This document shows positions 1 to 9,546 of a stretch of 64,000 bases of DNA, piece after piece (positions within the stretch are counted from its first letter, which is position 1; every line of letters begins with the position of its first letter). Below the pieces are notes generated by a model, which saw only the letters and a list, made by a program, of their open reading frames with translations, was not told where the DNA came from and searched no databases. The DNA comes from Lachnospiraceae bacterium. Its GTDB lineage: Bacteria > Bacillota > Clostridia > Lachnospirales > Lachnospiraceae. The DNA lies in contig CAJTDD010000009.1 of NCBI GenBank assembly GCA_910574885.1, positions 1 to 64,000 on the forward strand, given 5' to 3'. The translations under genes and the position numbers were made by a program.

Positions 1-49
1 TAGGACAGGTGATGCCAGAATAAAGCTCAAGTCTTTATACCCCAGCTTT

Positions 50-75
50 ACTGCCGCCTCTTAAAAGGCGGTAGT
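50..75. terminator. Possible transcription terminator hairpin
   Basis: A 10-bp stem (ACTGCCGCCT / AGGCGGTAGT, one G-T pair) encloses a 6-nt loop just beyond the 3' end of the minus-strand exporter pair. Neither side has a clear T-tract, so this is only a possible terminator. Confidence 0.35.
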
Positions 76-102
76 AAGGTTAAATATCGTCATGTCAGTA
101 CA

Positions 103-1851
103 CTAGCTGTAATGTTCCGCCTGAATATTGAAAAGTTCCTGATACCGCCCTTTCTTCGCCAGAAGTTTCTCATGGGTGTCAAAATCTGCGACTGTCCCGT
201 TCTCAATCACGAGAATCCGGTCAGCCAGAACCGAGGAGGACATCCGGTGGGAGATATAGATGACCATGCTTTCCCCCGCCAATGCATCAAAGGTCTGGTA
301 GAATTCTGCCTCTGCATAAGGGTCCATTGCCGAGGTGGGTTCGTCCAAAATTTTCAAACTGCTTCTTTTATTCAGCATTCTTGCCAGAGCCAGTTTTTGT
401 TCCTCCCCGCCTGAGAATTCAACGCCGTCCTCATCATATACTTTCGAGTAAATGCTTTTCGCACCTTGGGGCAGCGCCTCCACTTTGTCTTTCAGGTTTA
501 CTTTCCGGAGTATCTCCAGAATATCCTGCCCGTTGGCGTTCACATCGGCGACATTTTCCTCCACACTGACTGCAAACAGGCGGAAATCCTGAAACAGTGT
601 GGATATCTGTGCTATGTATGACGAATACTGGTAGCTGTTGATTGGCTGGTTGTTTACCAGAATTTCCCCTTCGTTTGGCTGGTATAGCCTGCATAAAAGC
701 TTAACGATCGTTGTTTTGCCCGCTCCATTAAGCCCTACGATGGATATTTTTTCCCTTTTATGGATGGCAAAGGATACATCCTTTAACACGGCGTTGGAGC
801 TGTTGGGATAGGTGAATGTCACGTTCCGGAATTCAAGGGTTTCTATGTTCTTTAATTCAAGCGTACCGTCGGAAATCTCTTCTTTTAGCTCCATAAGCTC
901 AATCATTGGTTCGGCATATTTCAGGAACATATAGAACCGCATGACATTTTCGATACATTCGGATACCGTATTGAGAAATGTGATTCCAAGCGTGGCATAG
1001 AAGCTGAATGAGGATACCGTAAGTTTCAGCTTCATCGTTTTACGGAATACGGAGAAATAAATCCCTATCATGGCGATATATTTGACTGTCTCCACAATTC
1101 CCTGAATTAGGATAACTTTTTTGCGATACCAGTCAAAATACTGTGTCAGTTTGCCTGAGAACTGTCCGAATTTTTCAAGCAGTAATTTTCCGACTGTGTA
1201 AAACCGATAATCCTTGCCATATTCCTTGGATAACAGTGTATCCAAATAGTATACATATTTGCGGTCGATTTCTACGCTTTTCTCAAAAAAATCCTGTTCA
1301 ATGTGTACAAATATCATATAGAAAATAATATTCAAAACCGCCGCGCCTGCCAGAATGATAAATACTATCCGATCAAAATGGATTAGGATTCCGGATATGC
1401 TGGCGAGGACGAATACATTCTGTATAAATCCGAATCCCCGTCGGAAGACGGAATCTATACAGCCTTCTTCTTTGATACAGAATTTTGCTCTTTTGACCAA
1501 ATCAAGATAATACGGGTTTTCAAGATATTCGTAAGGTATGCGGCAAATCTTATCAAATATAATGTGATCCAGCCTTTCTTTCATCCGTTCCTGATTGGTT
1601 TCATATAGATAATCTGAAAATCTTTTTAACAGATAAATCCCTGTCCCTGCCAGTACCCAGACAATAATTCCTGCGACCCCGTCCTTTAGCCGCCTGGACT
1701 CTAAGCATTTGATGATAAGCGATACAAACATTGCGATGTAAAATGCCTGTGCAGCATAGACGAGGCAGCGGAATAGGACGACCCCAAACATTTTCCGGTA
1801 TGCCTGATATGCAATGCGGATAAATTTAATCAGTATTCTCCCTAATGCCAT
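103..1851 (-). CDS. ABC exporter half-transporter (permease-ATPase fusion)
   Basis: This 582-residue protein has an N-terminal six-helix exporter-type membrane domain (about 1-310) and a C-terminal nucleotide-binding domain. The NBD shows Walker A GLNGAGKTT near residue 370, signature FSGGEEQKLALAR near 478, Walker B ILDEPTSAMD near 500 and the switch histidine in YISHRMS. The ATG is preceded by GGAAAGG at good spacing and overlaps the upstream exporter gene by 26 bp, so the two are translationally coupled and probably form a heterodimer. The substrate cannot be read from the sequence. No peptidase C39 domain is present and no RiPP precursor was seen nearby. Confidence 0.93.
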   Translation of the reverse strand: MALGRILIKFIRIAYQAYRKMFGVVLFRCLVYAAQAFYIAMFVSLIIKCLESRRLKDGVAGIIVWVLAGTGIYLLKRFSDYLYETNQERMKERLDHIIFDKICRIPYEYLENPYYLDLVKRAKFCIKEEGCIDSVFRRGFGFIQNVFVLASISGILIHFDRIVFIILAGAAVLNIIFYMIFVHIEQDFFEKSVEIDRKYVYYLDTLLSKEYGKDYRFYTVGKLLLEKFGQFSGKLTQYFDWYRKKVILIQGIVETVKYIAMIGIYFSVFRKTMKLKLTVSSFSFYATLGITFLNTVSECIENVMRFYMFLKYAEPMIELMELKEEISDGTLELKNIETLEFRNVTFTYPNSSNAVLKDVSFAIHKREKISIVGLNGAGKTTIVKLLCRLYQPNEGEILVNNQPINSYQYSSYIAQISTLFQDFRLFAVSVEENVADVNANGQDILEILRKVNLKDKVEALPQGAKSIYSKVYDEDGVEFSGGEEQKLALARMLNKRSSLKILDEPTSAMDPYAEAEFYQTFDALAGESMVIYISHRMSSSVLADRILVIENGTVADFDTHEKLLAKKGRYQELFNIQAEHYS

Positions 1852-3652
1852 TGTTTTCCTTTCCTTTTCTGTAATATTTTCCCTGGGTTATGAACATGTT
1901 GTAATATTTTCCCCTTTTCTCCATCAGTTCTTCGTGTGTCCCTGCTTCTTCTATGCCCTCTGGGGACAGGAGGTAAATCCGGTCACAGAATTTGGTGCTG
2001 GATAGGCGATGGGAGATGAAGATTACCGTTTTCGCCATTGCGGCTTGGCTGAATAGTTCATAGACTTCCATCTCTGCCAAAGCGTCTAAGGCGGAGGTGG
2101 GCTCGTCCATGATATACAGGTCAGCTTCCTTGTACAATGCCCTTGCAATGGCGGTTTTCTGCGCCTCTCCGCCGGATATTTCGATGCCGTTTTCGTCGAT
2201 GATTTTCAGCAGGGAGGTGTCATACCGCCGGGGAAGGGTTTCGATCTTTTTATCCAGATTCATTGCTTTCAGGCATTGGACTGCACGTTCCCGGCTGGTT
2301 GTGTCTTCCGTATAGCCTGTGACGTTTTCAAGGATGCTGGCGGCGTAAATGTTGATATCCTGATATACGACAGAGACTTTCCGGTAGTAGATGTCTTTAT
2401 CGATGGTGTTGATATTTACCCCGTTTATCAGGACTTCCCCTGCGGTTGCGTCGAACAGCCGGGTGAGCAGTTTGATGATGGTGCTTTTCCCTGCGCCGTT
2501 GATTCCCACGAATGCAATCTTTTCACCGGGAGCGATTTGGAAGTTGATATTGTTCAACACCAGTTTTTCGGATGTTGGGTAGCGGAAGGATACATGTGAG
2601 AACTGGATTGTCCCGATATGCCCTCCGGGAAGGTCTTTGCCGTTGTGTTGGCTGATGTAGCTCTTGTCGTCTATCAGGTCGAAGTAATGGGAGCTGTAGA
2701 CAGCGTGCTGTATCAATTCCACCCGTTTGTCGGAAGCGGAATCCAAAGCCTGATTCAGGGCGATCGTCATTCCAAGATATAGCGTTACCTGGCTCAGGTC
2801 GATGTTCCCAGAGTAATACTCGAATGCCAGTATCAGGCAGACGCTCAGATTGCGTGTACATACCAGCAGTTCGTTCAGGAAACCGAGATTCCGTTTCCGG
2901 CGGAAGATGCCTTGCTGGTTGCAGACATATTCTTCGGATTTTGAGACGAATTTTTTCTTTAGCATACCGGAAAGTGTGAAGATTCGGATGTCTTTTCCAT
3001 AAGAAAAATCGTAGCCTATTTCGGAAAAATAGCTTTTTTGTTTATTCAGTTTTGCTCTTGCCGGTTCGTTTTTTTCAATGCTTGCTGCGATGCAGGCGTT
3101 GAGTTTTCCACTGAGATATACCGATAGCAGACAGATACATATGATGCCAATGTGGAAACGGAGTAGGGATGCGCCGCACAGGATAAAGGTTGCCGCATAT
3201 TTTCCCATATCAATCAGAGCCATGTATGTGCCGTAGAATCCATCGGAGCCGCCTAACGCGTCGATGGCGCTCTGATTTTTGGTAGAAAAGGCAGCGTCTT
3301 CTAAGTGGTGATAATCGATTTGCTGATACCATTTCTGGTATTTTTGCAATTCGTCGCGGCGTAATTCTACTAAACGCATTTCAAGGATGTTGTCGCACAG
3401 GATTCCAATGAGTCCTGCCAACAGTATTGCTGCAAATATACACGCGATTGCGTATGCGTTTTGATTCCCTGTATTGCCTGTACACATCCATGATACGAAG
3501 ATTTTGGGGATTACTGCTAACAGGGTTGGTTTGATGCCGGCGCACAGCATGGTTGCCAGCATACATAAGTATAAATAGTTTTTGTTTGCTTCTTTTAAAA
3601 TTTTGAGTTCCCGTAAGATAACGGGGAGTACTTTTTTCCCACTTTTCAACAT
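1826..3652 (-). CDS. ABC exporter half-transporter (permease-ATPase fusion)
   Basis: This 608-residue protein is the first gene of a two-gene minus-strand operon. The membrane domain covers about residues 1-330. The ATPase domain carries GINGAGKSTIIKLL (Walker A, near 382), EISGGEAQKTAIARAL (signature, near 490), IMDEPTSALD (Walker B, near 514) and an ISHR switch motif. GAGGA lies just upstream of the ATG. Both NBDs of the pair look catalytically intact. It is divergently oriented from the three-exporter operon that begins at 4193. Confidence 0.93.
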   Translation of the reverse strand: MLKSGKKVLPVILRELKILKEANKNYLYLCMLATMLCAGIKPTLLAVIPKIFVSWMCTGNTGNQNAYAIACIFAAILLAGLIGILCDNILEMRLVELRRDELQKYQKWYQQIDYHHLEDAAFSTKNQSAIDALGGSDGFYGTYMALIDMGKYAATFILCGASLLRFHIGIICICLLSVYLSGKLNACIAASIEKNEPARAKLNKQKSYFSEIGYDFSYGKDIRIFTLSGMLKKKFVSKSEEYVCNQQGIFRRKRNLGFLNELLVCTRNLSVCLILAFEYYSGNIDLSQVTLYLGMTIALNQALDSASDKRVELIQHAVYSSHYFDLIDDKSYISQHNGKDLPGGHIGTIQFSHVSFRYPTSEKLVLNNINFQIAPGEKIAFVGINGAGKSTIIKLLTRLFDATAGEVLINGVNINTIDKDIYYRKVSVVYQDINIYAASILENVTGYTEDTTSRERAVQCLKAMNLDKKIETLPRRYDTSLLKIIDENGIEISGGEAQKTAIARALYKEADLYIMDEPTSALDALAEMEVYELFSQAAMAKTVIFISHRLSSTKFCDRIYLLSPEGIEEAGTHEELMEKRGKYYNMFITQGKYYRKGKENNGIRENTD

Positions 3653-3688
3653 GACTTTCCTCGGTTGTTTTCCTTATCTTGTATGTTT

Positions 3689-3890
3689 CTAATTGCGAAT
3701 CTTTTCCATCTCTTTTTTGAGATGTTCGATTTCAGCTTTTAGATACTGGTTTTCACTTTTCTGTTAATGCAATGATATCCTCAGGGGTATCACTGCTTAG
3801 AAAAGTAAGCCATCCGTCCAGCCGATTCTTTATAGCTTTATTTTGATTGTTTTCCTTATAAATGTCAAGCGCTACGAATATAAATTTTTA
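3689..3890 (-). pseudogene. Remnant of Rpn/PD-(D/E)XK transposase family C-terminus
   Basis: Read on the minus strand, this stretch encodes FIFVALDIYKENN, then NKAIKNRLDGWLTFLSSD and TPEDIIALTEK, and stops. After a frame change it continues as ENQYLKAEIEHLKKEMEKIRN and stops again. The first part resembles the helical C-terminal half of Rpn-type (PD-(D/E)XK nuclease family transposase) proteins, and the second their charged coiled-coil tail. The catalytic N-terminal half is absent. The family call is from memory of typical sequences. The rest of the 3653-4192 gap is AT-rich with no other gene visible. Confidence 0.55.
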
Positions 3891-4090
3891 CAACAGATTG
3901 ATTTTTAAACCTGTATTTGATGTCTGTTGGAACTTGTGAATATGTTTGTAGTTCTTTTCGACGTTTTTCGACATAGAAAAATAGATATGAATTTTGTTGG
4001 TTCTGAGAGGTTTTAGACAGTAATTTTAATTTTAAAGAAATATATTCAGATTTTTGGGAATAAAATGAAGATTTTCAAGGTGGTTTATGA

Positions 4091-4096
4091 TATAAT
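4091..4096 (+). promoter_or_regulatory. -10 element of the plus-strand exporter operon
   Basis: A perfect TATAAT lies about 100 bp upstream of the first plus-strand exporter gene in very AT-rich DNA. No convincing -35 box is seen 16-18 bp upstream. Confidence 0.4.
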
Positions 4097-4192
4097 AACA
4101 GTAGGATTTTTGTTGCTCGATTCTCTTTTTTTTGCACCAGATTGAGTAATAATTTGTTTCTGTTTTGGATATGGATAGGAGGGGATTTTGTT

Positions 4193-5794
4193 GTGAAAAA
4201 GCGTGGAATGGGATTTTATGTGAGAAAAGTTATGCCATTTATTATTTTCCAGATTGCGGCAGATTTTGTCTGTACTTTGTTGGCGTCTATGTATCCGTAT
4301 CTACAGAAATTGTTGTTTGATTCTGACCAAAAACTGACGGTAATTTTCTGGTATGCTGTTTTTCATGTGCTAGATGTTTTGATTAATTATGTTGGAATGA
4401 GAGCGACATTTGCACAGGGAATCGGGATAGAGCGGGCGATGAAACACGATTTTTTTAAGAGTGTGGTGCGGCAGCCTAAGAAGGAGTTTGTGAAGCATGA
4501 TATTGGTACGTATCTGTCATGGCAGAGTAATGATTTGGCGGCGGTGGAGATGGATTATGTACAGCCTATGGTTGACATTGTTCGCTCCATTAATATGTTT
4601 CTCATCTATGGCGTTGTGATTTTCGGATTGGTGGACTGGAGGATTGGATTGGTGTTATTCCTTTCATCAATCGTGACTGTGGCGGGACCCAAATTATTTG
4701 GAGATAAGATGGCGTCGGCGCGCAGTGTGCATCAGGAGAAGATTGCCGAGTACACGGGAGTGGTCAAGGATTTGCTCGAGGGGTTCGCACTTGTGAATTC
4801 CCGAACGAGGCGGCAGTTTATCGGCGTGCAGGATGAGAAACTCGAGGAGATGTGCGAGAAACGCAAGCTGTATGGAAAGGCAAAATCGGCTTCCATTGCC
4901 GTCAATGATATGGCGGTGCGGGTGATTCGGATTGCGAGTTTTGCGGCGGCGGGAATCCTGCTGGCGAAGGGGGAGATAACGATTGGTACATGCGTCGCCA
5001 CTTTTGGTTATGTGGATAGTTTCCTGTCTCCGATTCAGTCAATTTTATATGATGTGAGTGCAATTCAGTCGGTGGCAGAGGTAAAGCGGAAGGTTATGGA
5101 TTTCCTGGCGGAAAGAGAGCCGGATGGGAGGGAGAAGGCGGATGTTCTTAATGAAGCGATTCGTCTTGATAATGTCAGTGTCCATTTTGACGGGTTTTCG
5201 ATGGAGCATTTTTCTTATTCTTTTGAGAAGGGGAAGAAGTATGCGCTGACGGGACATAGCGGTTCTGGGAAGTCTACGGTTATGAATCTGCTTACCGGAG
5301 ATTTGGAGGCGGAGGAGGGGGAGGTTTTGATTGACGGCGTACCCCTTGCAAAACTGGATGTTTCGGAACTGGTTTCCTGCGTCCATCAGGGCGAGCATGT
5401 TTTCCGGGCAGGTTTTTGGGATAATGTGACGGTGTTTGGGGCGTATCCGGATGATTTGCTTTGTGAGTTGAAGACGAGGCTTGGCAATCCGGTGCTTGAC
5501 GCTGTGGCAGGGAGGACGGAGGTAGATAACTGTCAGGATATGAGCGGAGGGGAGCGCCAGACGTTGGGATTTCTGCGCATGTTGCTGGCGCATACTCAGA
5601 TTATTTTGATGGATGAACCCTTTTCTGCCGTTGACCCTTTTACGCGGGAGGTTTATCTGGATTATCTGCTGAAAGAGATGGATTCGGAGACGACTTTGAT
5701 TATGGTTACACATGATTTGTCGGAGAGACTGAAGGAGTTTGATGAAGTAATATGGATGGAGCATGGCGGGATAAAAAAGGATTTTATTTCCTAA
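4193..5794 (+). CDS. ABC exporter half-transporter
   Basis: I choose the GTG at 4193 because AGGAGGGG ends 8 nt before it. The in-frame TTG at 4142 would add 17 residues and has no ribosome site. The protein is 533 residues. It has an exporter membrane domain, then an ATPase domain with TGHSGSGKST (near 352), DMSGGERQTLGFLRM (near 449), LMDEPFSAVDP (near 473) and an MVTHD switch. It is the first of three overlapping exporter genes. The NBD is short and the substrate unknown. Confidence 0.9.
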   Translation: MKKRGMGFYVRKVMPFIIFQIAADFVCTLLASMYPYLQKLLFDSDQKLTVIFWYAVFHVLDVLINYVGMRATFAQGIGIERAMKHDFFKSVVRQPKKEFVKHDIGTYLSWQSNDLAAVEMDYVQPMVDIVRSINMFLIYGVVIFGLVDWRIGLVLFLSSIVTVAGPKLFGDKMASARSVHQEKIAEYTGVVKDLLEGFALVNSRTRRQFIGVQDEKLEEMCEKRKLYGKAKSASIAVNDMAVRVIRIASFAAAGILLAKGEITIGTCVATFGYVDSFLSPIQSILYDVSAIQSVAEVKRKVMDFLAEREPDGREKADVLNEAIRLDNVSVHFDGFSMEHFSYSFEKGKKYALTGHSGSGKSTVMNLLTGDLEAEEGEVLIDGVPLAKLDVSELVSCVHQGEHVFRAGFWDNVTVFGAYPDDLLCELKTRLGNPVLDAVAGRTEVDNCQDMSGGERQTLGFLRMLLAHTQIILMDEPFSAVDPFTREVYLDYLLKEMDSETTLIMVTHDLSERLKEFDEVIWMEHGGIKKDFIS

Positions 5795-7569
5795 AGAACA
5801 GGCAGTATGGGAAGCTATGTACATACGGTCTAATTTTTGCGAAGATGTTGGCGGGGATTCTGCCGTTGGTTGAGATGCTGCTTACGGCAAGGTTTATTGA
5901 TGCGGTTTCGGGCGTGTTTGTGTCCCATGAGGTCGGGGCGGATATTTTCCTGCTGGTGATTCTGTGGATTTTGGTAATTGGCGTTACGTGGCTGGTGAAT
6001 GAATCGGTTCAATTTATTCTGTGCCGATTGACCCAGAGAGTCCGGGAGGGAGTCCGGGCAGAACTTACGAGGAAGACGGCTTGCCTGCCTTATTATCTGG
6101 TTGAGAATCAGAGGGTACAGGATCAGATTGGGCGGCTTGCGAAGAATCCTGAGAAAGAGATTGTGGACGGTCTGTATATTATGCTGAGCATTGCTGTGAT
6201 TGGCGTCCGGGTGCTGGGAATTGGGGGAATTGTCAGCACCCGGGTGTGGTGGTGCGGTCTGTGCCTGTTTTTGCTGTTTCTTCCGTTGGTGTATCTGGCG
6301 AAAAAGAATGGGGAGAATATGTACCAGGTTGGCAAAGAGGTCTCGGGACATATGCGCAGATATGGGTATTATGATGAACTGCTGAACAGTCGTGAAGATG
6401 TTTTGGAGAGGAACCTTTTTTCTTTTACCGGATTTTTGCAGGGGAAATGGAGCCGGGAGTATGATTTGGCTTCCCGTCTGTATATGAAGTCTTTTTTGAA
6501 GTATTTTTTTGCTGCCCGGGGTTATGGGCTGGCGGCTGCAATGATTTCCGTTTTTATGATTCTGGCGCTGCTTCTTCCGTTGGGAAGCGGGGAGATATCG
6601 GTGGGGATTTTTGTCTCTGCCGCTTCCCAGCTTTTGAATGTGGTTTCAATCATGGTGCAGCAGTTGTCGGAGTTGTTGAAACAGTTGTCTGGAAAGCGGG
6701 AATTTAGGAAGGATTTGGTTGATTTTATGGGGCTTCCAGAGGAAGGAGAGGATATTTTGGAGGCGCCTGACAACGCTTTTGCAGGGTTTGGGGAGCTTGT
6801 GTTTGAGCATGTGTCGTTTTGTTACCCGGGGACGGAGAAATATGTGCTAAGAGACGTGTGTTTCCGGCTGGAGGCGGGGAAGCATTATGCATTTACCGGG
6901 GCGAATGCCGCCGGGAAGTCTACGGTGATTAAGCTGATGACGGGGCTTTATGATTCATATGAGGGAAGGATTCTTGTGAATGGGAGGGAGCTTAGGGAGT
7001 ATAGCCCGCAGGAGAAGAAGGGCCTGTATGCGGTTGTTTTTCAGGATTTTGCCAGATATCAGATTTCGGTCAGGGAGATGGTTGGGATTGGAGGCGCGGC
7101 GTTTGGGCAAAGCACGTTGGGGAAGCGGCCGGATGCCGGGAAGATCCGTCTTGCGCTGGAACAGGTAGGGCTTTCGGAGTTTGTGGATAGTTTGGCTGAC
7201 GGGATCGATACGACGCTTGGAAAGTTTGAACAGGATAATGGGGAGGCTTCCGGCGGGCAGTGGCAGAAGCTTGCACTTGCCCGTGCGTTTGTAAGCGACG
7301 CCCCAATCTGTATTCTGGACGAGCCGTCTGCGTCCTTAGATCCGGTCAGCGAGAGTAGGCTGTATCAGGAATATGGGAAATTGAGCCAGGGAAGGACGAC
7401 CGTATTTATCAGCCATAGGCTAGGGTCTGTCCGTCTTGCGGATTTGATTTTTGTTTTTGGAGAGGGGCGTGTTCTGGAGCAGGGGACGTTTGAGGAGTTG
7501 ATGGGTTATGAATCAAAATTCAGGGAAATGTATGAGGTGCAGAGAAGCTGGTATGAAGAAGCGTCATAA
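5752..7569 (+). CDS. ABC exporter half-transporter
   Basis: This 605-residue permease-ATPase starts inside the 3' end of the previous exporter (43-bp overlap). The next in-frame methionine lies in the first membrane helix, so the early start is the only reasonable one. The ATPase domain shows TGANAAGKSTVIKLM (near 382), EASGGQWQKLALARAF (near 499), ILDEPSASLDP (near 522) and ISHRLGS. The GQWQK signature form also occurs in the next gene (7553-9487), suggesting these two are the closer pair. Confidence 0.9.
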   Translation: MDGAWRDKKGFYFLKNRQYGKLCTYGLIFAKMLAGILPLVEMLLTARFIDAVSGVFVSHEVGADIFLLVILWILVIGVTWLVNESVQFILCRLTQRVREGVRAELTRKTACLPYYLVENQRVQDQIGRLAKNPEKEIVDGLYIMLSIAVIGVRVLGIGGIVSTRVWWCGLCLFLLFLPLVYLAKKNGENMYQVGKEVSGHMRRYGYYDELLNSREDVLERNLFSFTGFLQGKWSREYDLASRLYMKSFLKYFFAARGYGLAAAMISVFMILALLLPLGSGEISVGIFVSAASQLLNVVSIMVQQLSELLKQLSGKREFRKDLVDFMGLPEEGEDILEAPDNAFAGFGELVFEHVSFCYPGTEKYVLRDVCFRLEAGKHYAFTGANAAGKSTVIKLMTGLYDSYEGRILVNGRELREYSPQEKKGLYAVVFQDFARYQISVREMVGIGGAAFGQSTLGKRPDAGKIRLALEQVGLSEFVDSLADGIDTTLGKFEQDNGEASGGQWQKLALARAFVSDAPICILDEPSASLDPVSESRLYQEYGKLSQGRTTVFISHRLGSVRLADLIFVFGEGRVLEQGTFEELMGYESKFREMYEVQRSWYEEAS

Positions 7570-9487
7570 AAAGTTTGTGTTTGGAAGAATCCTTGCGTTG
7601 ACATTTCGTGCTGCGCCTGTGGGAGTGTCGGTTATTTTGCTGACGGGAATCCTTCACAGTGTGTTTCTGGTATTGCAGACGGTCTGTATGCAGGTATTTT
7701 TTGAACGGGTTTCTGCCGGAAACCTGCAGGTATTGGCGGCGGCGCGGCATCCGACAGAGGCGGCGCCTGGCTGGGGATGGCTTTCGTTTGGAAACGGGGG
7801 GATTTTGGAGAGTATCCTTATCCTGGCGGGAGTGATTGCCGCAGGGCTGATTTTTGGCACGGTTCATAATGCTGTGGTTGAGGGCGTTTCCTTTCGGGTG
7901 GTAAAGGAGTTTAACCGCCGCCTTCAGATGCAGACGGCAAGATTCCCGGCGGAAGCGTTTGAGGACGCTTCCTTTCTGGAACGCCATGAGAATGCCAAGA
8001 AGGGTGTGGAGCAGAGCGTGTTTTTTATGAATATCTGCTTTTTGATTGCTACTTATTATGTGCCGTATTTTGTTTTGATGGGGATTTATCTTGCTATGCT
8101 GAAACCGGTTTTTCTAGCCGCGCTTTTGTTGATTTTTCTTCCTGTTTTGGCGCAGCAGAGGTATCGGAGCAGGAGTTTTGCGAAGCTTGAGCAGGAGACT
8201 GTGAAGGATCGCAGGATGTTTGAGTATTACCAGGGCTGCATGACGAAGCTGGAATTTTTTAAGGAAACGAGGCTTTTGGGGGCGTATCATTTTTTTGAGC
8301 GGCTGTTTCTCGAAGCTCTGGGGAGGTATGGCAGGAAGGAGTGGCGGGTGCAGGTCAGTTCCGGAGTCCGCCAGATGTTGATTAAGAGCCTGACGCTTGC
8401 CGGGTATCTTGCCGTGATGCTGTTGTTTGTGTGGGAGGTGTGGAACGGAGGCGTTTCTGTGGGGGCGTTTGCGGCGTTGTTTACGTCGCTGAATACGATG
8501 TTCCGGATTATGGAGGAGCTGGTCTGCGGCCATGTGGGGAGGATTAGCGAGAATTATGGGAGTATCAGGAATTATGCCGCGTTTCTTGACTTAGAACCTG
8601 TGAATGGGACAAGCACGGAGGTTGGGGAGGGGAACCCTGAGATTCGGGCAGAGCATCTGGATTTTTGTTACCCCGGATGTGAGACGGAAGTTTTGAAGGA
8701 TGTGAGTTTTGTGGTCCGTCCCGGGGAGACGGTGGCTGTGGTGGGGGAGAACGGCGCGGGAAAGTCTACTCTTCTGAAAGTTCTGTGCGGGCAGTATCTT
8801 CCGACAGGCGGATGTCTCAGGATTAACGGGAAATGTACGGAGGAGCTAAGATGGGAGGCTTTTGCGGATTCTTTGAGCGGGGTGTTCCAGAATTATGTGC
8901 GGTATGGGATGACGCTTTTTGAGAATGTAGCGGTGTCGGACAGCGGGCGTATGAAGGCGGAGCGTGCTGCTTTGGACGGCAGATGCATGGGAACAGGATG
9001 TGAGGATGCCTTATGTGCCGGACGTATGAAGGAAGCCTGTGAAGACGAGGCGTGTGAGAAGACTGTGGAGAAGATTTTGCAAAAATGCGGGTTTCCTGTG
9101 GAGCGGATGCCTGAGGGGCTTTCCACGATGCTGTCCCGGGAGTTCGGGGGGATTGATTTGTCGGGAGGGCAGTGGCAGAAGGCGGCGATTGCGAGAGGAT
9201 GTTTCCGGGAGCGCGGGATGCTGATTCTTGACGAGCCGACGGCGGCGATTGACCCGTTGGAGGAGCGGCATATGTATCTGCTTTTTGAGGAGATTTGCAG
9301 GGAGCGGACGGCTGTGATTATTACGCACCGCCTTGCGGCGGCAAGGGCGGCGGACCGGATTCTTGTCATGGAGAAGGGGCATTTGGTGGAACAGGGGACG
9401 CATGATGAGCTGGTTCGGGCAAAAGGGGCATATTGGCGTATGTATGATCTGCAGAAGCAGAATTATGCGGAGTTTGTTTCAGGTTGA
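7553..9487 (+). CDS. ABC exporter half-transporter with Cys-rich insert in the ATPase domain
   Basis: The ATG at 7553 is favoured over that at 7508. It gives a normal MKKRHKK start and a 17-bp overlap instead of 62 bp. The protein is 644 residues. The ATPase domain has GENGAGKSTLLKVL (near 396), DLSGGQWQKAAIARG (near 537), ILDEPTAAIDP (near 559) and ITHRLAA. Between the Q-loop and the signature there is an extra segment of about 50 residues (about 462-512) containing five cysteines, absent from the neighbouring exporters. A damaged copy of the gene's 3' end lies about 1.1 kb downstream (10476-10533). Confidence 0.88.
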   Translation: MKKRHKKFVFGRILALTFRAAPVGVSVILLTGILHSVFLVLQTVCMQVFFERVSAGNLQVLAAARHPTEAAPGWGWLSFGNGGILESILILAGVIAAGLIFGTVHNAVVEGVSFRVVKEFNRRLQMQTARFPAEAFEDASFLERHENAKKGVEQSVFFMNICFLIATYYVPYFVLMGIYLAMLKPVFLAALLLIFLPVLAQQRYRSRSFAKLEQETVKDRRMFEYYQGCMTKLEFFKETRLLGAYHFFERLFLEALGRYGRKEWRVQVSSGVRQMLIKSLTLAGYLAVMLLFVWEVWNGGVSVGAFAALFTSLNTMFRIMEELVCGHVGRISENYGSIRNYAAFLDLEPVNGTSTEVGEGNPEIRAEHLDFCYPGCETEVLKDVSFVVRPGETVAVVGENGAGKSTLLKVLCGQYLPTGGCLRINGKCTEELRWEAFADSLSGVFQNYVRYGMTLFENVAVSDSGRMKAERAALDGRCMGTGCEDALCAGRMKEACEDEACEKTVEKILQKCGFPVERMPEGLSTMLSREFGGIDLSGGQWQKAAIARGCFRERGMLILDEPTAAIDPLEERHMYLLFEEICRERTAVIITHRLAAARAADRILVMEKGHLVEQGTHDELVRAKGAYWRMYDLQKQNYAEFVSG

Positions 9488-9508
9488 TGAAGTTTGTTAA
9501 ACAAAAAA

Positions 9509-9538
9509 GACTGGGAATCTGTTTTTAGATTCCCGGTC
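9509..9538. terminator. Hairpin terminator between convergent genes
   Basis: A 12-bp stem (GACTGGGAATCT / AGATTCCCGGTC, one wobble) encloses a 6-nt loop. The A-run at 9502-9508 is a U-tract for minus-strand transcripts. It lies between the exporter operon and the transposase remnant and may act in both directions. Confidence 0.65.
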
Positions 9539-9546
9539 AGTATCAT

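Noticed and set aside
8893..9403. Long antisense ORFs opposite the third plus-strand exporter
   Set aside because: They are rich in Arg, His, Pro and Ser and mirror the codon bias of the real gene; no ribosome sites or motifs.
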